A stretch of 64,000 nucleotides of DNA from CAVSUR01 sp963846005 (GTDB lineage Bacteria; Actinomycetota; Actinomycetes; Streptosporangiales; Streptosporangiaceae). Shown piece after piece: positions 22,114 to 31,947 of this stretch. Position 1 is the first letter of the stretch, and every line of letters begins with the position of its first letter. The DNA is taken from assembly GCA_963846005.1 (NCBI GenBank), contig CAWJUH010000001.1:682001-746000 (forward strand), given 5' to 3'. The translations under genes and the position numbers were made by a program. The notes beneath the pieces were generated by a model. The model made no database searches and was not told where the DNA came from. It saw only the letters and a list, made by a program, of their open reading frames with translations.

Positions 22114-23335
22114 TCAGCGGCTTGCCGCGGTCGTTCCGTCGCCGGTCTCGGCCGCAGGCACCACATATCCCTGGACCAGCCGCTGCCGCGGCGCCGACTG
22201 GCCAGCGGCCTTTCCGCTCACCCGCCACTGCGCCGGCAGTGCGTCCAGCGGGATGGCCCGGGCCTCCGGCGGCTCGACTGGCCGGGAGGCCGCAGGCTGC
22301 GGACGGGCCGCCGGGGGCGGCCGGCCGGCCGGTGCCGCCTGCGGGCGGCCGGCCGGCTGCGGGCCGGTCGCTGCGGCCTGCGGGCCGGCTGCCGCCGGCT
22401 GCGGCTCGGCGGGCCTGCAGGCCGGCATCGGGCCGCTCAGGAAGTCCGGGTACCAGCCGTCGTCGGCGTAGCCGGTTCCGTAGTCGGCTTCGGCCGGCCA
22501 GGACGGGCCGCCGGGCGGCCCGGCCGCGGGCGGCGGCTCGGCCCGGAGTGGCCGCAGCCACTCGTCGGCCGAGATCTCGTCCGGCACCGTGAGCCCAGGA
22601 TCAGCCGAGGGCGCCTGCGCCGGTCTGGGCTGGGCTGGCTGCGCCGGTCTGGGCGGTGCCGATTGCGCCCGACCCGGCGGTGCGGCCGGACCTGGACCTG
22701 ATGCCGACGGCGCCGGACCCGGGCGCCAGCGCCCGCGCTGCTGGGGCATCGGCGCGCCCGCGGCCGGGCCGCCCGCGGCACGCACGCCCGGCGCCCGCGG
22801 CCGGCGCTGGCGCCCAGAGGGAGTCGCGCGGTCCGGGCGAACCGGGCGCAGGCTGGTGCGGCGAGGGCCCGGGACGAGCCGCGGTCCGGCGGCCCGGCCG
22901 CCGGTCTGCCGGCCGCGTCCCGGCCTGCTGCGTCCCGGCCTGCCGCGTCCCGGTCTGCCGCACCTTGGTCTGCTGCACCCTGGTCTGCTGTCCGGGTTGA
23001 CGTGTCCGAGGCTGGCCTGCCCGAAGTCGCCGTGTCCCCGGCCGCCGTGTCCCTGGCCGGCCTGTGCCCGGCCGATCTGTCCCGGGCCGGCGCGCCGTGC
23101 CCGCCGCCGGCATGATCATCACGACCGCGGCCAGGGCCAGCACCAGGCCGCCCGCCGCCAGGATGACCGCCCCGGTCACCGGGCCGGGCAGCCCGTCAGC
23201 ATGCTGGCGGGCGACCGCCCGCGAGATCTCCGCCACTGTCATGATGACGACGCCGGCCATGAACAACACCGCGCCGGCCACGGCCAGGGCGACCGCTCCG
23301 CGCGCGCCGCGCACCGCCGCCGGGCCCGGATTCAC
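22114..23335 (-). CDS. two-helix membrane protein with long Pro/Gly/Gln-rich tail (frameshifted)
   Basis: I do not recognise a family. From a GTG at 23335 the protein has two membrane helices (residues ~14-36 and ~52-76), then RPGT/QTGTRQAGT-type repeats and a long Pro/Ala-rich tail. A +1 shift at about 22780-22800 (near CGGCCGGCGC) moves the open frame to one ending at 22114. Joined, it is about 405 residues. The tail has a short less biased stretch (VPDEISADEWLRPL and YADDGWYPDFLSGP), and the last ~40 residues look folded (LPAQWRVSGKAAGQSAPRQR). It is convergent with the RelA/SpoT-like protein, whose stop is 51 bases away. An antitoxin or immunity role is possible but unsupported. Confidence 0.5.
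22914..22995 (-). repeat. 15-bp tandem repeats in membrane protein tail
   Basis: About five imperfect copies of a 15-base unit (GTCCCGGCCTGCTGC on the + strand) encode repeated RQAGT/QQTRV pentapeptides after the second membrane helix. Confidence 0.75.
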
Positions 23336-23425
23336 GCGCCCACCCTCGCACGCACCCTGGGCACCCGCAACCGATTCGTCCCTTTCCGGCGGGTTCGGTG
23401 ACCGGCCGCAGGATCGCGTCCCGGA

Positions 23426-24076
23426 TCAGCCGGCGGCCTGCTCGCCGTCCTGCTGCCAGGCGGTCTCCAGCGCCCGGGCGAACACCTCGGCGGGTTGCGC
23501 GCCGGAGACGCCGTACCTGCGGTCGATGACCACGAACGGCACGCCCGAGATGCCGAGCTCGCGCGCCTGCGCCTCGTCGGCGCGCACCGCGTCGCCGTAA
23601 TCCGGGCCGGCCAGCACCTGCTCCGCCCGCGCCGGGTCCAGCCCGGTCCTGGCCGCCACCCGGGTCAGCTCGGCCGCCGCGAACACCGGCTGGCCGACGC
23701 CAAAGTAGGCCGCGTACAGGCTGGTCAGCAGCGGGCCGGCCAGATCCTGCTCGGCGGCCAGGTGCACCAGCCGGTGCGCGTCGAATGTGCGGCCCAGCGC
23801 GCGGTCGGCGGTATAGGCCAGCCCGTCCGCGGCCGCCCGGGCCGCCATCGCCTCCTCGGCCTCGGCCGCCTGCCCGGCCGTCATCCGGTACTTGGCGGCC
23901 AGCACCTGGGCGACCGGCTCGGTCCGGTCCGCGGGGAACGACTCGTCCAACTCGAACGAGCGGTACCGGACCTGCACCTGGCCGGCGTGCCCGAAGCCGG
24001 CCAGGGCCTGCTCGAACCGGTGCTTGCCGATGTAGCACCAGGGGCAGATCACGTCGCTCCAGATCTCGACCTGCAT
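23426..24076 (-). CDS. DsbA-family oxidoreductase, FrnE-like
   Basis: This thioredoxin-fold DsbA/FrnE family protein has 216 residues and is probably cytosolic, as there is no signal peptide. The ATG at 24076 has GGAGGTGG upstream. The active site is the CxxC in SDVICPWCYIGKHR near residue 12. The helical insertion (MTAGQAAEAEEAMAARAAADGL) and the cis-proline region GISGVPFVVIDRRYGVSGAQP are typical. FrnE-like proteins act as disulfide or polyketide isomerase-like thiol enzymes, but the substrate here is unknown. It is divergent from trpB2 with 87 bases between starts. Confidence 0.9.
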   Translation of the reverse strand: MQVEIWSDVICPWCYIGKHRFEQALAGFGHAGQVQVRYRSFELDESFPADRTEPVAQVLAAKYRMTAGQAAEAEEAMAARAAADGLAYTADRALGRTFDAHRLVHLAAEQDLAGPLLTSLYAAYFGVGQPVFAAAELTRVAARTGLDPARAEQVLAGPDYGDAVRADEAQARELGISGVPFVVIDRRYGVSGAQPAEVFARALETAWQQDGEQAAG

Positions 24077-24163
24077 GCGCCACCTCCTGGCACCATTTTC
24101 GCAGGCCGCGCGGCCTCCGCTACGGTGTCGGTAGCCAGCCACCGTGACAAACCGGGAGGCACC

Positions 24164-25525
24164 ATGGATCGCCAGGTCAAATACGTGCTGCAGGAGTCGG
24201 AGCTGCCGCGGCACTGGTACAACGTGATCGCCGACCTGCCCGCACCGCCGCCGCCGCCGCTGCACCCGGGCACGCGCCAGCCGGTCGGGCCGGACGACCT
24301 GGCGCCGCTGTTCCCCGCCGCGCTGATCGCGCAGGAGGTCACCGCGGACAGGTACGTCGAGATCCCCGGCGACGTGCTGGATGTGTACCGGCTGTGGCGG
24401 CCCACGCCGCTGTACCGGGCCCGGCGGCTGGAGAAGGACCTCGGCACCCCGGCCCGCATCTACTACAAGTACGAGGGCGGCAGCCCGGCCGGCTCGCACA
24501 AGCCCAACACGGCGGTGCCGCAGGCGTACTACAACGCAGCCGCGGGCGTGCGCAAGCTCACCACCGAGACCGGCGCCGGCCAGTGGGGGAGCGCGCTGGC
24601 CTTCGCCGCGGCGCAGTTCGGCCTGGACCTCGAGGTCTGGATGGTGCGCGCCTCCTACGACCAGAAGCCCTACCGCAAGATGCTGATGGAGACCTACGGG
24701 GCCACCGTGCACCCGAGCCCGTCGGAACTCACCGCGGCAGGCAAGGCGATACTCGCCGAGCACCCGGACTCCACCGGCAGCCTGGGCATCGCGATCAGCG
24801 AGGCGGTGGAGCAGGCGGCGTCCGACCCGGACACCCGGTACGCGCTCGGCAGCGTGCTCAACCACGTGCTGCTGCACCAGACGGTGATCGGCGAGGAGGC
24901 GATCGCCCAGCTGGCGCAGGCCGGGGACACCCCGGACCTGATCGTCGGGTGCACCGGCGGCGGGTCGAACTTCGGCGGCCTGGTCTTCCCGTTCCTGCGC
25001 GAGAAGCTGGCCGGCAAGATCAACCCGGTGGTCCGGGCGGTGGAGCCCGCGGCGTGCCCGTCGTTCACCAAGGGCATCTACGCCTACGACTTCGGCGACA
25101 CCGCCGGGATGACCCCGCTGCTGAAGATGCACACGCTCGGGCACGAGTTCATCCCCGACCCGATCCACGCCGGCGGGCTGCGCTATCACGGCATGTCGCC
25201 GCTGCTGTCGCACATCTACGAGCTCGGCATGCTCGAGGCGGTCGCCAAGCCGCAGTCGGAATGCTTCGCGGCCGGGCTGCGGTTCGCCCGCACCGAGGGG
25301 ATCGTGCCCGCTCCCGAGCCGACGCACGCGGTGGCCGCCTGCATCGAGGAGGCGCTGCGCTGCAAGGAGACCGGCGAGGAGAAGGTCATCCTGACCGCGC
25401 TGTGCGGGCACGGCCTGCTCGACCTGGCCGCCTACGGCGAGCACCTGGCCGGGCAGCTGCGCGACCAGGCGCTGCCGGACCAGGCCATCGAGGAAGCGCT
25501 GGCCGGCCTGCCCGCCGGCGTCTGA
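24164..25525 (+). CDS. TrpB2-type tryptophan synthase beta-like protein
   Basis: This PLP-dependent TrpB-like enzyme (453 residues) belongs to the TrpB2 branch, recognised by the longer N-terminus and the ELPRHWYNVIADLP opening. The ATG at 24164 follows GGGAGG. The PLP lysine is in GGSPAGSHKPNTAVPQ (about residue 112), and the glycine-rich phosphate loop is IVGCTGGGSNFGG. TrpB2 converts indole and serine to tryptophan, often without an alpha subunit, or uses phosphoserine. No trpA is adjacent, which supports a stand-alone role. Length fits the family. Confidence 0.93.
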   Translation: MDRQVKYVLQESELPRHWYNVIADLPAPPPPPLHPGTRQPVGPDDLAPLFPAALIAQEVTADRYVEIPGDVLDVYRLWRPTPLYRARRLEKDLGTPARIYYKYEGGSPAGSHKPNTAVPQAYYNAAAGVRKLTTETGAGQWGSALAFAAAQFGLDLEVWMVRASYDQKPYRKMLMETYGATVHPSPSELTAAGKAILAEHPDSTGSLGIAISEAVEQAASDPDTRYALGSVLNHVLLHQTVIGEEAIAQLAQAGDTPDLIVGCTGGGSNFGGLVFPFLREKLAGKINPVVRAVEPAACPSFTKGIYAYDFGDTAGMTPLLKMHTLGHEFIPDPIHAGGLRYHGMSPLLSHIYELGMLEAVAKPQSECFAAGLRFARTEGIVPAPEPTHAVAACIEEALRCKETGEEKVILTALCGHGLLDLAAYGEHLAGQLRDQALPDQAIEEALAGLPAGV

Positions 25526-25687
25526 GGTCCCGGTGGTGCGGCCCGTCGGCGGTCCGCGCTACCGGGCCGGGGGCGCAGTCACCGGGCAGGCTGGGCTGCA
25601 CGGCCGCGGGGTACCGGGCCAGCCCCGCTGCCGCAGGACCGCGGCGATTCCGGCGGCGGTCTGGCACGGCCTGTCCCGGTCGTCCGC

Positions 25688-25901
25688 TCAGCCGTAGCGC
25701 AGTGTGATCAGGCCGTCGCGGCCGCCTGGTTGTCTCGCCGCCGGTCGTCCCAGCGGACGTCGTCCGGATGCGCCGCACGGCCGTCGAGTTCGACGCACAC
25801 CAGCACTCCTGGTAGAGAGCGTCCCGGTACCGGTTGCGACCGCCGGCCGCGAATCGCGTCTGCCGCCTGGCCCGGGCCAGGCCGTGCCTGCGCTCCACGG
25901 C
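25688..25901 (-). pseudogene. DUF559 (VSR-like) endonuclease C-terminal relic
   Basis: Only about 70 codons of a DUF559-type endonuclease remain, in three frames: VERRHGLARARRQTR and NRYRDALY, then VLVCVELDGRAAHPDDVRW with DDRRRDN, then LITLRYG before a stop at 25688. The order and spacing match the C-terminal catalytic part common in actinobacterial DUF559 proteins (about 300 residues). Two frame changes and loss of the N-terminal three quarters indicate a dead fragment. It abuts the stop of the membrane protein at 25901. The rest of the 25526-25900 gap shows no other feature. Confidence 0.65.
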
Positions 25902-27279
25902 TAAGAGCGCGGGCGGGCGGGGCCGAGGCGGCTGACGATGGCGCGCAGCGACGGGGTGGCGGCGATGGCCGCCGCCCCGACTACGCCGCCGAGCTTGATG
26001 TAGCCGCCGAGCGTCCCGGTCCACGCCGGGTTGCTGAGCACCTGCGCGTTGATGATCGGCACGGCGGTGGCCAGCACGGCGATGCGCAGCGCCAGGTTGG
26101 CGAAGAACGGCTCGTTCCGGTTGAAGCTCAGGTCCCGGTCGGCAACGCGCACCAGCAGGCCCCAGACCAGGCCGGCATAGGCCAGCAGCAAGCCGCACAG
26201 CGCAACCCGGTTCAGGTACGGGTACTGGACCTCGATCTTGACCGGGATGCTGGCGCCGATGGCCCGGGCGTCGTTGAGGCTGACCGTGCCCGCATAGGTG
26301 CCGAATCCGCTCACCTGCTGGAAGCGCGGCGCCACCCAGATCCGCACAGTCACGTCCTGGCCGCTGTTGCTGACCACGGCCTGGCTGGAAACCTGATTGG
26401 CCGGCAGCACGATGCCATCGGTGCGCACGAAGTCGCTGGCCTGGGTGCACAGGATGGTCCCGGCGGGCAGCAGATGCGAGCCGGGCGTCGTGATGGCGAG
26501 CGGCCCCGAGTCGCGCTGCTGGCGGCGGCCGCCTGCGCCGATCACGACGACCAGCAGACTGCGGCTGCCCTGCACCTGGGCCCGCGCCGGCGCAGCGGCG
26601 CGGCTGCCGCCGAGGTGCCCGGCCGCCGGGCAGCCGGATGCCTGCGGCGCCGGCTGCTGCGGCCCCACGGCCGGCTCGATCCACAGGCAGAAGGCCGCGC
26701 CGCCGATTACCAGCGCCGCGATCAGGGCGTCGGCGCACAGTTCCCGGTTCCGGCCGAGCACCCGTCCCGTGCCCCGGATCAGCCGCCCGAACCAGCCAGG
26801 CTTTTTCTTACCGGGCCCGCCGTCCTTTCTTCCGGTCCTGCTTTCTTTGTCTCCGGGCGCGCTTTCCTCGCGGGCCGCGGCCTGCCGCCGGCCTGAGCCG
26901 GAGCCGCCGCAGCTGGTGCCGCCGGAGGCGGAGCCGGAGCCGCCGCAGCTGGTGCCGCCGGAGGCGGAGCCGCCGAATGAGCAGCGGCGGGCGGCGGCAC
27001 CGCGGAAGGCGGAGCGGCCGCAGGCGGAGCGGCCGCAGGCGGAGCGGCCGCAGGCGGAGCGGCCGCAGGCGCGGCGGCCGCAGGCGCGGCGGCCGGAGGC
27101 CCGGCGGGCGGAGGCCCGGCGGGCGGGCCGGCCGGAGGCGCGGCGGGCGGAGGCCCGGCGGGCGGGCCGGCCGGAGGGGCGGCGGGTTCCGGCGTGCCGG
27201 GCGCGGGCATAACGGGTGCGGGCGTGCCGGATGGCTTATCCGACAATGGCTCAGCTGGCGCCGGCTCATTTACCGTCAC
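25901..27279 (-). CDS. Pro/Ala-rich membrane protein (frameshifted)
   Basis: This is an unrecognised membrane protein of about 458 residues once one base is restored. It begins with a GTG at 27279. Residues ~1-150 are almost entirely Pro, Ala and Gly. A basic segment ends in GKKKPGWFGRLIRGTGRVLG. A single membrane helix (ALIAALVIGGAAFCLW) follows, then an extracytoplasmic beta-rich domain (~150 residues, with TILCTQASDFVRTDG and VSNSGQDVTVRIWVAPRF) and three C-terminal helices. The -1 shift lies at about 26810 in GGGCCCGGTAAG. The lower part alone can start at 26761, but the membrane-proximal basic stretch argues for one gene. Function unknown. Confidence 0.55.
26890..27195. repeat. GC-rich minisatellite tract coding Pro/Ala repeats
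   Basis: This tract consists of overlapping short direct repeats. A 42-base unit occurs twice near 26896-26980, a 15-base unit of the GAGCGGCCGCAGGCG type occurs about five times at 27010-27080, and a 45-base unit occurs twice near 27100-27180. All are multiples of three and encode Pro/Ala repeats on the minus strand. Unit lengths and the lack of spacers exclude CRISPR. Confidence 0.8.
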
Positions 27280-27655
27280 CCGCGAATGCTAACGCCAAGA
27301 TCACCGCTGTGGTCAGGCATAACGGATATCTTCCGGCGGCCCACGCGATTGGCCGCCGATTCCAGTCGGCGGATTTCCGGGCGGAGCGGAATCCGTCCGC
27401 AGATTGGCCGGCCGTCCCCGCGGGCCCGGAGCGTGGCGGCCGGAATCGGCGGCCAACCGGGCGGCCTGGCCTTCCGCCGGGGCCTCAGCCCACCCGCACG
27501 GCCGGGAACGGGCGCGGGCGGCCGGGTAGAGTTCACGTTATATCTCGTCTTTGGCCGACCGCGGGTGGGATGATGGGCCGGCGGCAGGAAATGGCCGGGG
27601 CGCCGCGGCGCCAGCGGCGCCAGCCGGGCGGCGGAAGGGACGGATGGGAGCGGCG
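27280..27655. other. divergent intergenic region
   Basis: This is a 376-base region between two divergent unknown genes. It has an AT-richer island at about 27284-27345, near the minus-strand gene start, and a TTATAT sequence at 27538-27543 about 115 bases before the plus-strand gene. Either could belong to promoters. I see no convincing reading frame, tRNA or terminator. Confidence 0.4.
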
Positions 27656-29523
27656 ATGAGCGGCAAGGCGGCCGGTTCCGCGCAACGGCAGCGGGCCGAG
27701 ACCTGGCTGCGGCTGCGGGCCGAGGCTGAGCTGCGCCGGATCTGCGCGCTGCCCGCCGAGGACAGCGCGTCGGTAGTGGCGTGGGCGGCCGGGCCCGGGG
27801 GCCGGGCGGCCGCGCTGACCCGGCAGGTCATCGGCCCGGCCGAGGACGAGGTCGCGCGCCGGGCCGTGGCCGCGGCGCGGGCGGCCGCGCGGCGGCTGGC
27901 CCCGGCCGCGGAGGAGGCCGGCGAGAACCTGGAGGCGCTGGCGGACCGGGCCGCCGCGGCATTCGGGCCGGCCGTGCAGAGCGCCGCCTGCGGCTGTCCC
28001 CCGCGGTCACCGCGGCGGCCCGGCAGATCCTGCCGGTCGCCGCCGACGCGGCGCGCACCCTGCAGCCGGCGGCCGCCGATGCAGCCCGCAGGCTGCAGCC
28101 GCTGGCCGACCCGGCGGCGGGCGCCTGGCACCGGCTGGACCGGTGGCGCGCGCGGGCCACCGCCCGCTACGCGCAGGGCCTGAACCGCAGTTACGGCATG
28201 GCCGGCGAGCGCGCGGGCCAGCTGGGCCTGGCCCGGCTGCGTTCGGTTGCCGACGCGCTGTGCCTGGCCGGGGCGCTCGACGAGGCGGCCGCCGCCGAGA
28301 TCATGGCGGGACTGGAGATCGCGCTCATCGCCCGGTCCCGGCTCGGCCCGGGCCGGATGAGGTTCCCGGACTTCTGGCCCGGCCTGGCGGCCGAGCAGGC
28401 CCCGGCGGGTTCCTACCTGGCGGTGCCCGCCGGGGTATCGAGGGCGGCCGCGAGCACCGCCGGGCTCGGCGATACCGAGATATTTGCACTGGTCATCGCG
28501 CCCGACCGGACAATCATGACTGCCGCGGGCCAGGCCGGTGCCGGGCTCGCCGGCCTGCAGGCGACGGGCTCGATGCGCACGTTCCCGTTCGACGGCGAGA
28601 TCACCGCGGCTGACGACCTGGGCGCCAGCTACCGGCTGCGCATGAACAGCTGCTCCTGGGACGACGCCGGGGAATGGTCGGGAATCCTGCAGGTCACTCC
28701 GACCCCGGCGGCCGGCGGCCGCTGGCTGGACCTGCGGCTGGGCGATGCGGCCGTCCCGGTCAGGATCTCCCTGCCGCGCTCCCCGGGCCCGCCGCCGGCC
28801 GGGACTCGGCCCGGCGGTGAACCAGCCGGCGACGAAAGCGGCGCGGAGCTGGCCCCGCCGCCGGGGCCGTCCCGGTGGCTGCTGGACCGCTGCGCGGAAA
28901 GCATGCTGGCCGGCGCGTTCGAGACCGGGCCTGCCGCTGGCCGGCGAGGTCTGGCGGATATCGCCGACGTGGCGGACGCGCTCGCCGCGGCCGGGGCGCT
29001 GGAACCGGCGCAAGAGGCCCTCGACCGGCTGGTCGCCCTGGCCCGGCGGCTCGGCGTGCCGGTGCCGGCCGGGCTGGCGGGCCGGGCCGTGGCGGCGGCC
29101 CGGCTCCCGGCGGCGTGGGAGGACGTGCTGGCCGGCCGGGAGAGCCCCGGCCCGGCCGGCCGTGCCGCCGCGGGCTGCGCCGGCGTGCTGCCCCCGCTCG
29201 CGGGCACGCAGCATGTCACGGCCGGGCTCTCCAGCACCCCGGACGGCACGGCGCTGCGCACGGCGAGCTGGGGGAACCCGCCGCCGCGGCCGCTGGCGGA
29301 CTGGCATGACGAGGCGCACTGGTCCTGGTGGGCCCGCGACGACGGCGGCCACTGGCACGTCGGCAGTTACGGCAGCGGCGGCAGCAGCGACGGCTTCGCC
29401 CATTCCGAGGTGCGGCTGTGGCCGCCGGTCCCGGCCGCGGCCACGGCGCTGCGGGTGTACCTGACCGCGCCGGAGGGCCGGGTCTCGGCGATCATCCCGC
29501 TGGCCTGGCAGGAGCAGCAATGA
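27656..29523 (+). CDS. uncharacterised protein, first gene of MoxR/vWA cluster (frameshifted)
   Basis: This soluble protein of about 620 residues has no assigned function. It starts at the ATG at 27656 (or 27644). It opens with an Ala/Arg-rich helical region (~150 residues), followed by a beta-rich central region (FALVIAPDRTIMTAAG, then TFPFDGEITAADDLGASYR). A helical segment comes next (DIADVADALAAAGALEPAQEAL), and the C-terminus is Trp-rich (ADWHDEAHWSWWARDDGG and RVYLTAPEGRVSAIIPLAW). A -1 shift occurs at about 27970-27980, in GGGCCGGCCGTG. Its stop overlaps the next start (ATGA). Similar proteins beside MoxR/vWA pairs are familiar to me from other actinobacteria, but unnamed. A substrate or scaffold for the ATPase is an inference. 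Confidence 0.65.
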
Positions 29524-30680
29524 CCGGCCCCGCCGGTCCCCCAGGGACCGCGCCGCCGTGGTGGGCGGCGCTGCCGGCCGCCGAGGCCGAGGTGACCTGC
29601 GGGCCCGCCACCCACCGGGTGCGCTGGGTCGGCGGCGAGCTCACCTTGCCCGATCATCCTGACGCCGAGGGCGAGCTGGTGCTCGCCGCGCTCGGCGGCG
29701 AGCAGGCCGAGTGCATCGAGCTGGCCGCGGCCTGGGGCCGCAACAGCGACGACTTGCGGGTGCTGATGGCCGGCCCGCGGTCGGCGGACGACGAGCTCAG
29801 CTTCGATCCCGGCCCGGCCGGGCCGGAGATGGCCTTTCCCGGCGGGATGTTCTTCCGCCGCCCCGGGATGCCCCGGCTGGCCGCTGGCGACGGCCCCGCC
29901 GCGGCCGGAGCGCAGCCGGGGAGCTGGGCCCGGCTGGCCCGCCGGGCCGGGCAGCTCGGCCAGGACGCGGCCGGCGCGCTGCGGCAGGCCGTCGCCGCCG
30001 CGGCGGACGACCTGACCGCGGGCCAGGGCCCGGCCGCCAGCCGCGGCGGCCGGACCACCTCGGTCAGCGCCGGGGGCTTCTCGTCCCGCCGGATCTCCTC
30101 GGCCAGCGCCGGGCGCGCCCAGGGCTACCGGGTGCCCGGCGGCCCGGTCCGCTCGGTGCCGATGCTGCGGGGGCAGTCGGCGGGCGACGCGGCGGCGGAA
30201 CGCGAGATGGACCGCCGGACGGAGCTGTGGCAGCTGCTCGCCCTGGGCACCCCGCTGCAGTGGCGGCTGAGCGGCACCGTGGCGGCAGCGTGGGCCGACG
30301 GCGGCCCGCGCGCCGCGGGCCGGGCGGCCGCCCGGCCCGCCCTGACCGCGGCGCTGGCCGGGCGGCTGGCGCCCGCCGCGCAGCAGTGGCTGGCCATCGG
30401 CCCGGATCAGGTGGAGGTCAGCCTGCACGAGGGACCCGGCTGGGGCACGGCTGTCATGACCGGGCAAGGCGCCGGCCGCCGGCTCACCGCCGCGCTGCCG
30501 GCCTGCTGGCTCGCGTCGGTCTGGGCGGCCGGCCTGGCTGTCGTCAGCGGGCACCTGGTCGTCGCGGTCCGCGCGGCGGACTGGCCACGGGCCAGCGTGC
30601 TGGCCATCGCCCGGCCGGGCGCCGAGCCGGTCGCGCTGGAAGCAGCGGCGGCCCCGGATGGGCAGTGGCATGCGGCCTGA
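29520..30680 (+). CDS. uncharacterised protein, second gene of MoxR/vWA cluster
   Basis: This 386-residue protein, with no family known to me, begins at an ATG that overlaps the previous stop by 4 bases. The N-terminal ~100 residues look like a folded beta-rich domain (CGPATHRVRWVGGELTLPDH). Residues ~130-235 are low complexity with Arg/Ser-rich stretches (RGGRTTSVSAGGFSSRRISS). The C-terminal ~150 residues form an alpha/beta domain (ELWQLLALGTPLQWRLSG and LAIGPDQVEVSLHEGPGWG). It has no membrane segment. Tight coupling suggests it acts with the upstream protein and the downstream ATPase. A 75-base duplication covers its last codons. Confidence 0.65.
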   Translation: MTGPAGPPGTAPPWWAALPAAEAEVTCGPATHRVRWVGGELTLPDHPDAEGELVLAALGGEQAECIELAAAWGRNSDDLRVLMAGPRSADDELSFDPGPAGPEMAFPGGMFFRRPGMPRLAAGDGPAAAGAQPGSWARLARRAGQLGQDAAGALRQAVAAAADDLTAGQGPAASRGGRTTSVSAGGFSSRRISSASAGRAQGYRVPGGPVRSVPMLRGQSAGDAAAEREMDRRTELWQLLALGTPLQWRLSGTVAAAWADGGPRAAGRAAARPALTAALAGRLAPAAQQWLAIGPDQVEVSLHEGPGWGTAVMTGQGAGRRLTAALPACWLASVWAAGLAVVSGHLVVAVRAADWPRASVLAIARPGAEPVALEAAAAPDGQWHAA

Positions 30681-30770
30681 CCGGCCCGGCCGGGCGCCGA
30701 GCCGGTCGCGCGGGAAGCAGCGGCGGCCCCGGGCGGGCAGTGACATGCGGCCTGACCGGCCCGGCCGGGC
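30611..30770 (+). repeat. 75-bp tandem duplication across a stop codon
   Basis: Copy 1 is 30611-30685, copy 2 is 30686-30760 with a handful of substitutions, and ten more matching bases follow. The unit holds the last ~23 codons and stop of the upstream gene, so copy 2 lies downstream of the stop as untranslated sequence in the 135-base gap before the MoxR gene. Confidence 0.85.
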
Positions 30771-30815
30771 CGGCTGGCGTGCCGCGGCGGCCGGGGCTGA
30801 CCACGAGGGCAGGCC

Positions 30816-31947
30816 ATGAGCGGCAACGGGAGCGACCGCCGGCTGAGCCGGACCAGCGCGCCGCACGACGCGGCGGTCGCCGCCCTCGGCGTCGCGGTGG
30901 CCGCGCGGGTCCCGGTGCTGCTGTGGGGCGCGCCGGGCACCGGCAAGACATCCACCATCCGGGCGCTGGCCGGCCTGCGGCTGGCCGTGCGAGACCGTGA
31001 TCGCCTCGATCCGCGAGCCGTCGGACTTCGCCGGCCTGCCGGTCGTGGTCGGCGACGGGGTGCGGTTCGCCCCGCCCGGCTGGGCGCAGCGCCTCGCCGC
31101 GGCCGGGCGCGGGCTGCTGTTCCTGGACGAGCTGTCCACCGCACCGCCCGCCGTGCAGGCGGCGCTGCTGCGGGTCGTGCTGGAACGAGTCGTCGGCGAC
31201 CTGGAACTGCCCGCCGGGGTCGCGGTGGTCGCCGCGGCGAACCCGCCGGAGCAGGCCGCCGACGGCTGGGACCTGTCCGCGCCGCTGGCTAACCGGCTGT
31301 GCCACCTGGCCTGGGACATCGACCCGCGGGCGGTGGCCGACGGGCTGGCCGGCGGGTGGAGCGCCCCGGTGGTGCCTGACCTGCCGGACGGCTGGGAGCG
31401 CGGCGCCGGGGTGACCCGCGGCCTGGTCGGCGCGTTCCTGCACGCCCGCCCCGCACTGGCCTGCGCGCCGCCGGGCGACGCCACCGCCGCGGGCCGGGGC
31501 TGGCCGAGCCCGCGCACCTGGGAGATGGCCGCCCGGCTGTCGGCAGCCGCGCAGGCCGCCGGGGCGGGCGGCGAGGCGCATTCGGCGCTGGTGCGCGGCG
31601 CGGTCGGCGAGGGCGCCGGCGCGGAGTACCTGGCCTGGCTGGCCGAGATGGACCTGCCCGATCCCGAAGCGGTGCTGGCCGACCCGGACTCGTTCGTGCT
31701 GCCGCGCCGCAGCGACCGGGCCTACGCGGCCGTGGCCGCGGTCGCCGCGGTGGTCGCCGCCGACCCGACGCCGCAGCGGTGGGCGGCGGGCTGGCGGGTG
31801 CTCGGCAAGGCCGCGGACAGCGCGCCGGACGTGGCCGCGGCAGCGGCCAGGACGCTGGCCCGGTGCCGCCCCGAGGACGCGCCGCTGCCCGCGGAAATCC
31901 GCCGGTTCGCGCCGGTGCTGCGGGACGCGGGCCTGCTGCGGGCATGA
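30816..31947 (+). CDS. MoxR-family AAA+ ATPase (frameshifted)
   Basis: This is a AAA+ ATPase of about 376 residues, MoxR-like, and the first of two MoxR genes in the window. Walker A is LLWGAPGTGKTST (about residue 40), Walker B is LLFLDELSTAPP, and sensor 1 is VVAAANPPEQAADG. The conserved CETVIASIREPSDFAGLPVV appears only after a +1 shift at about 30980 in CTGGCCGGCCTGCGG. The C-terminal half is helical and Ala-rich. MoxR proteins act as chaperone-like partners of vWA proteins in metal insertion or complex assembly. Here the partner is the next gene, whose ATG overlaps this stop by 4 bases. Confidence 0.85.

Noticed and set aside
26890..27195. Possible CRISPR-like repeat array
   Set aside because: Repeats are contiguous, have no unique spacers, are multiples of three and encode Pro/Ala runs in an open frame.
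30997..31947. Separate gene starting at 30997 instead of one frameshifted MoxR
   Set aside because: The Walker A half upstream and the Walker B half downstream are both required, and the family sequence continues exactly across the shift.
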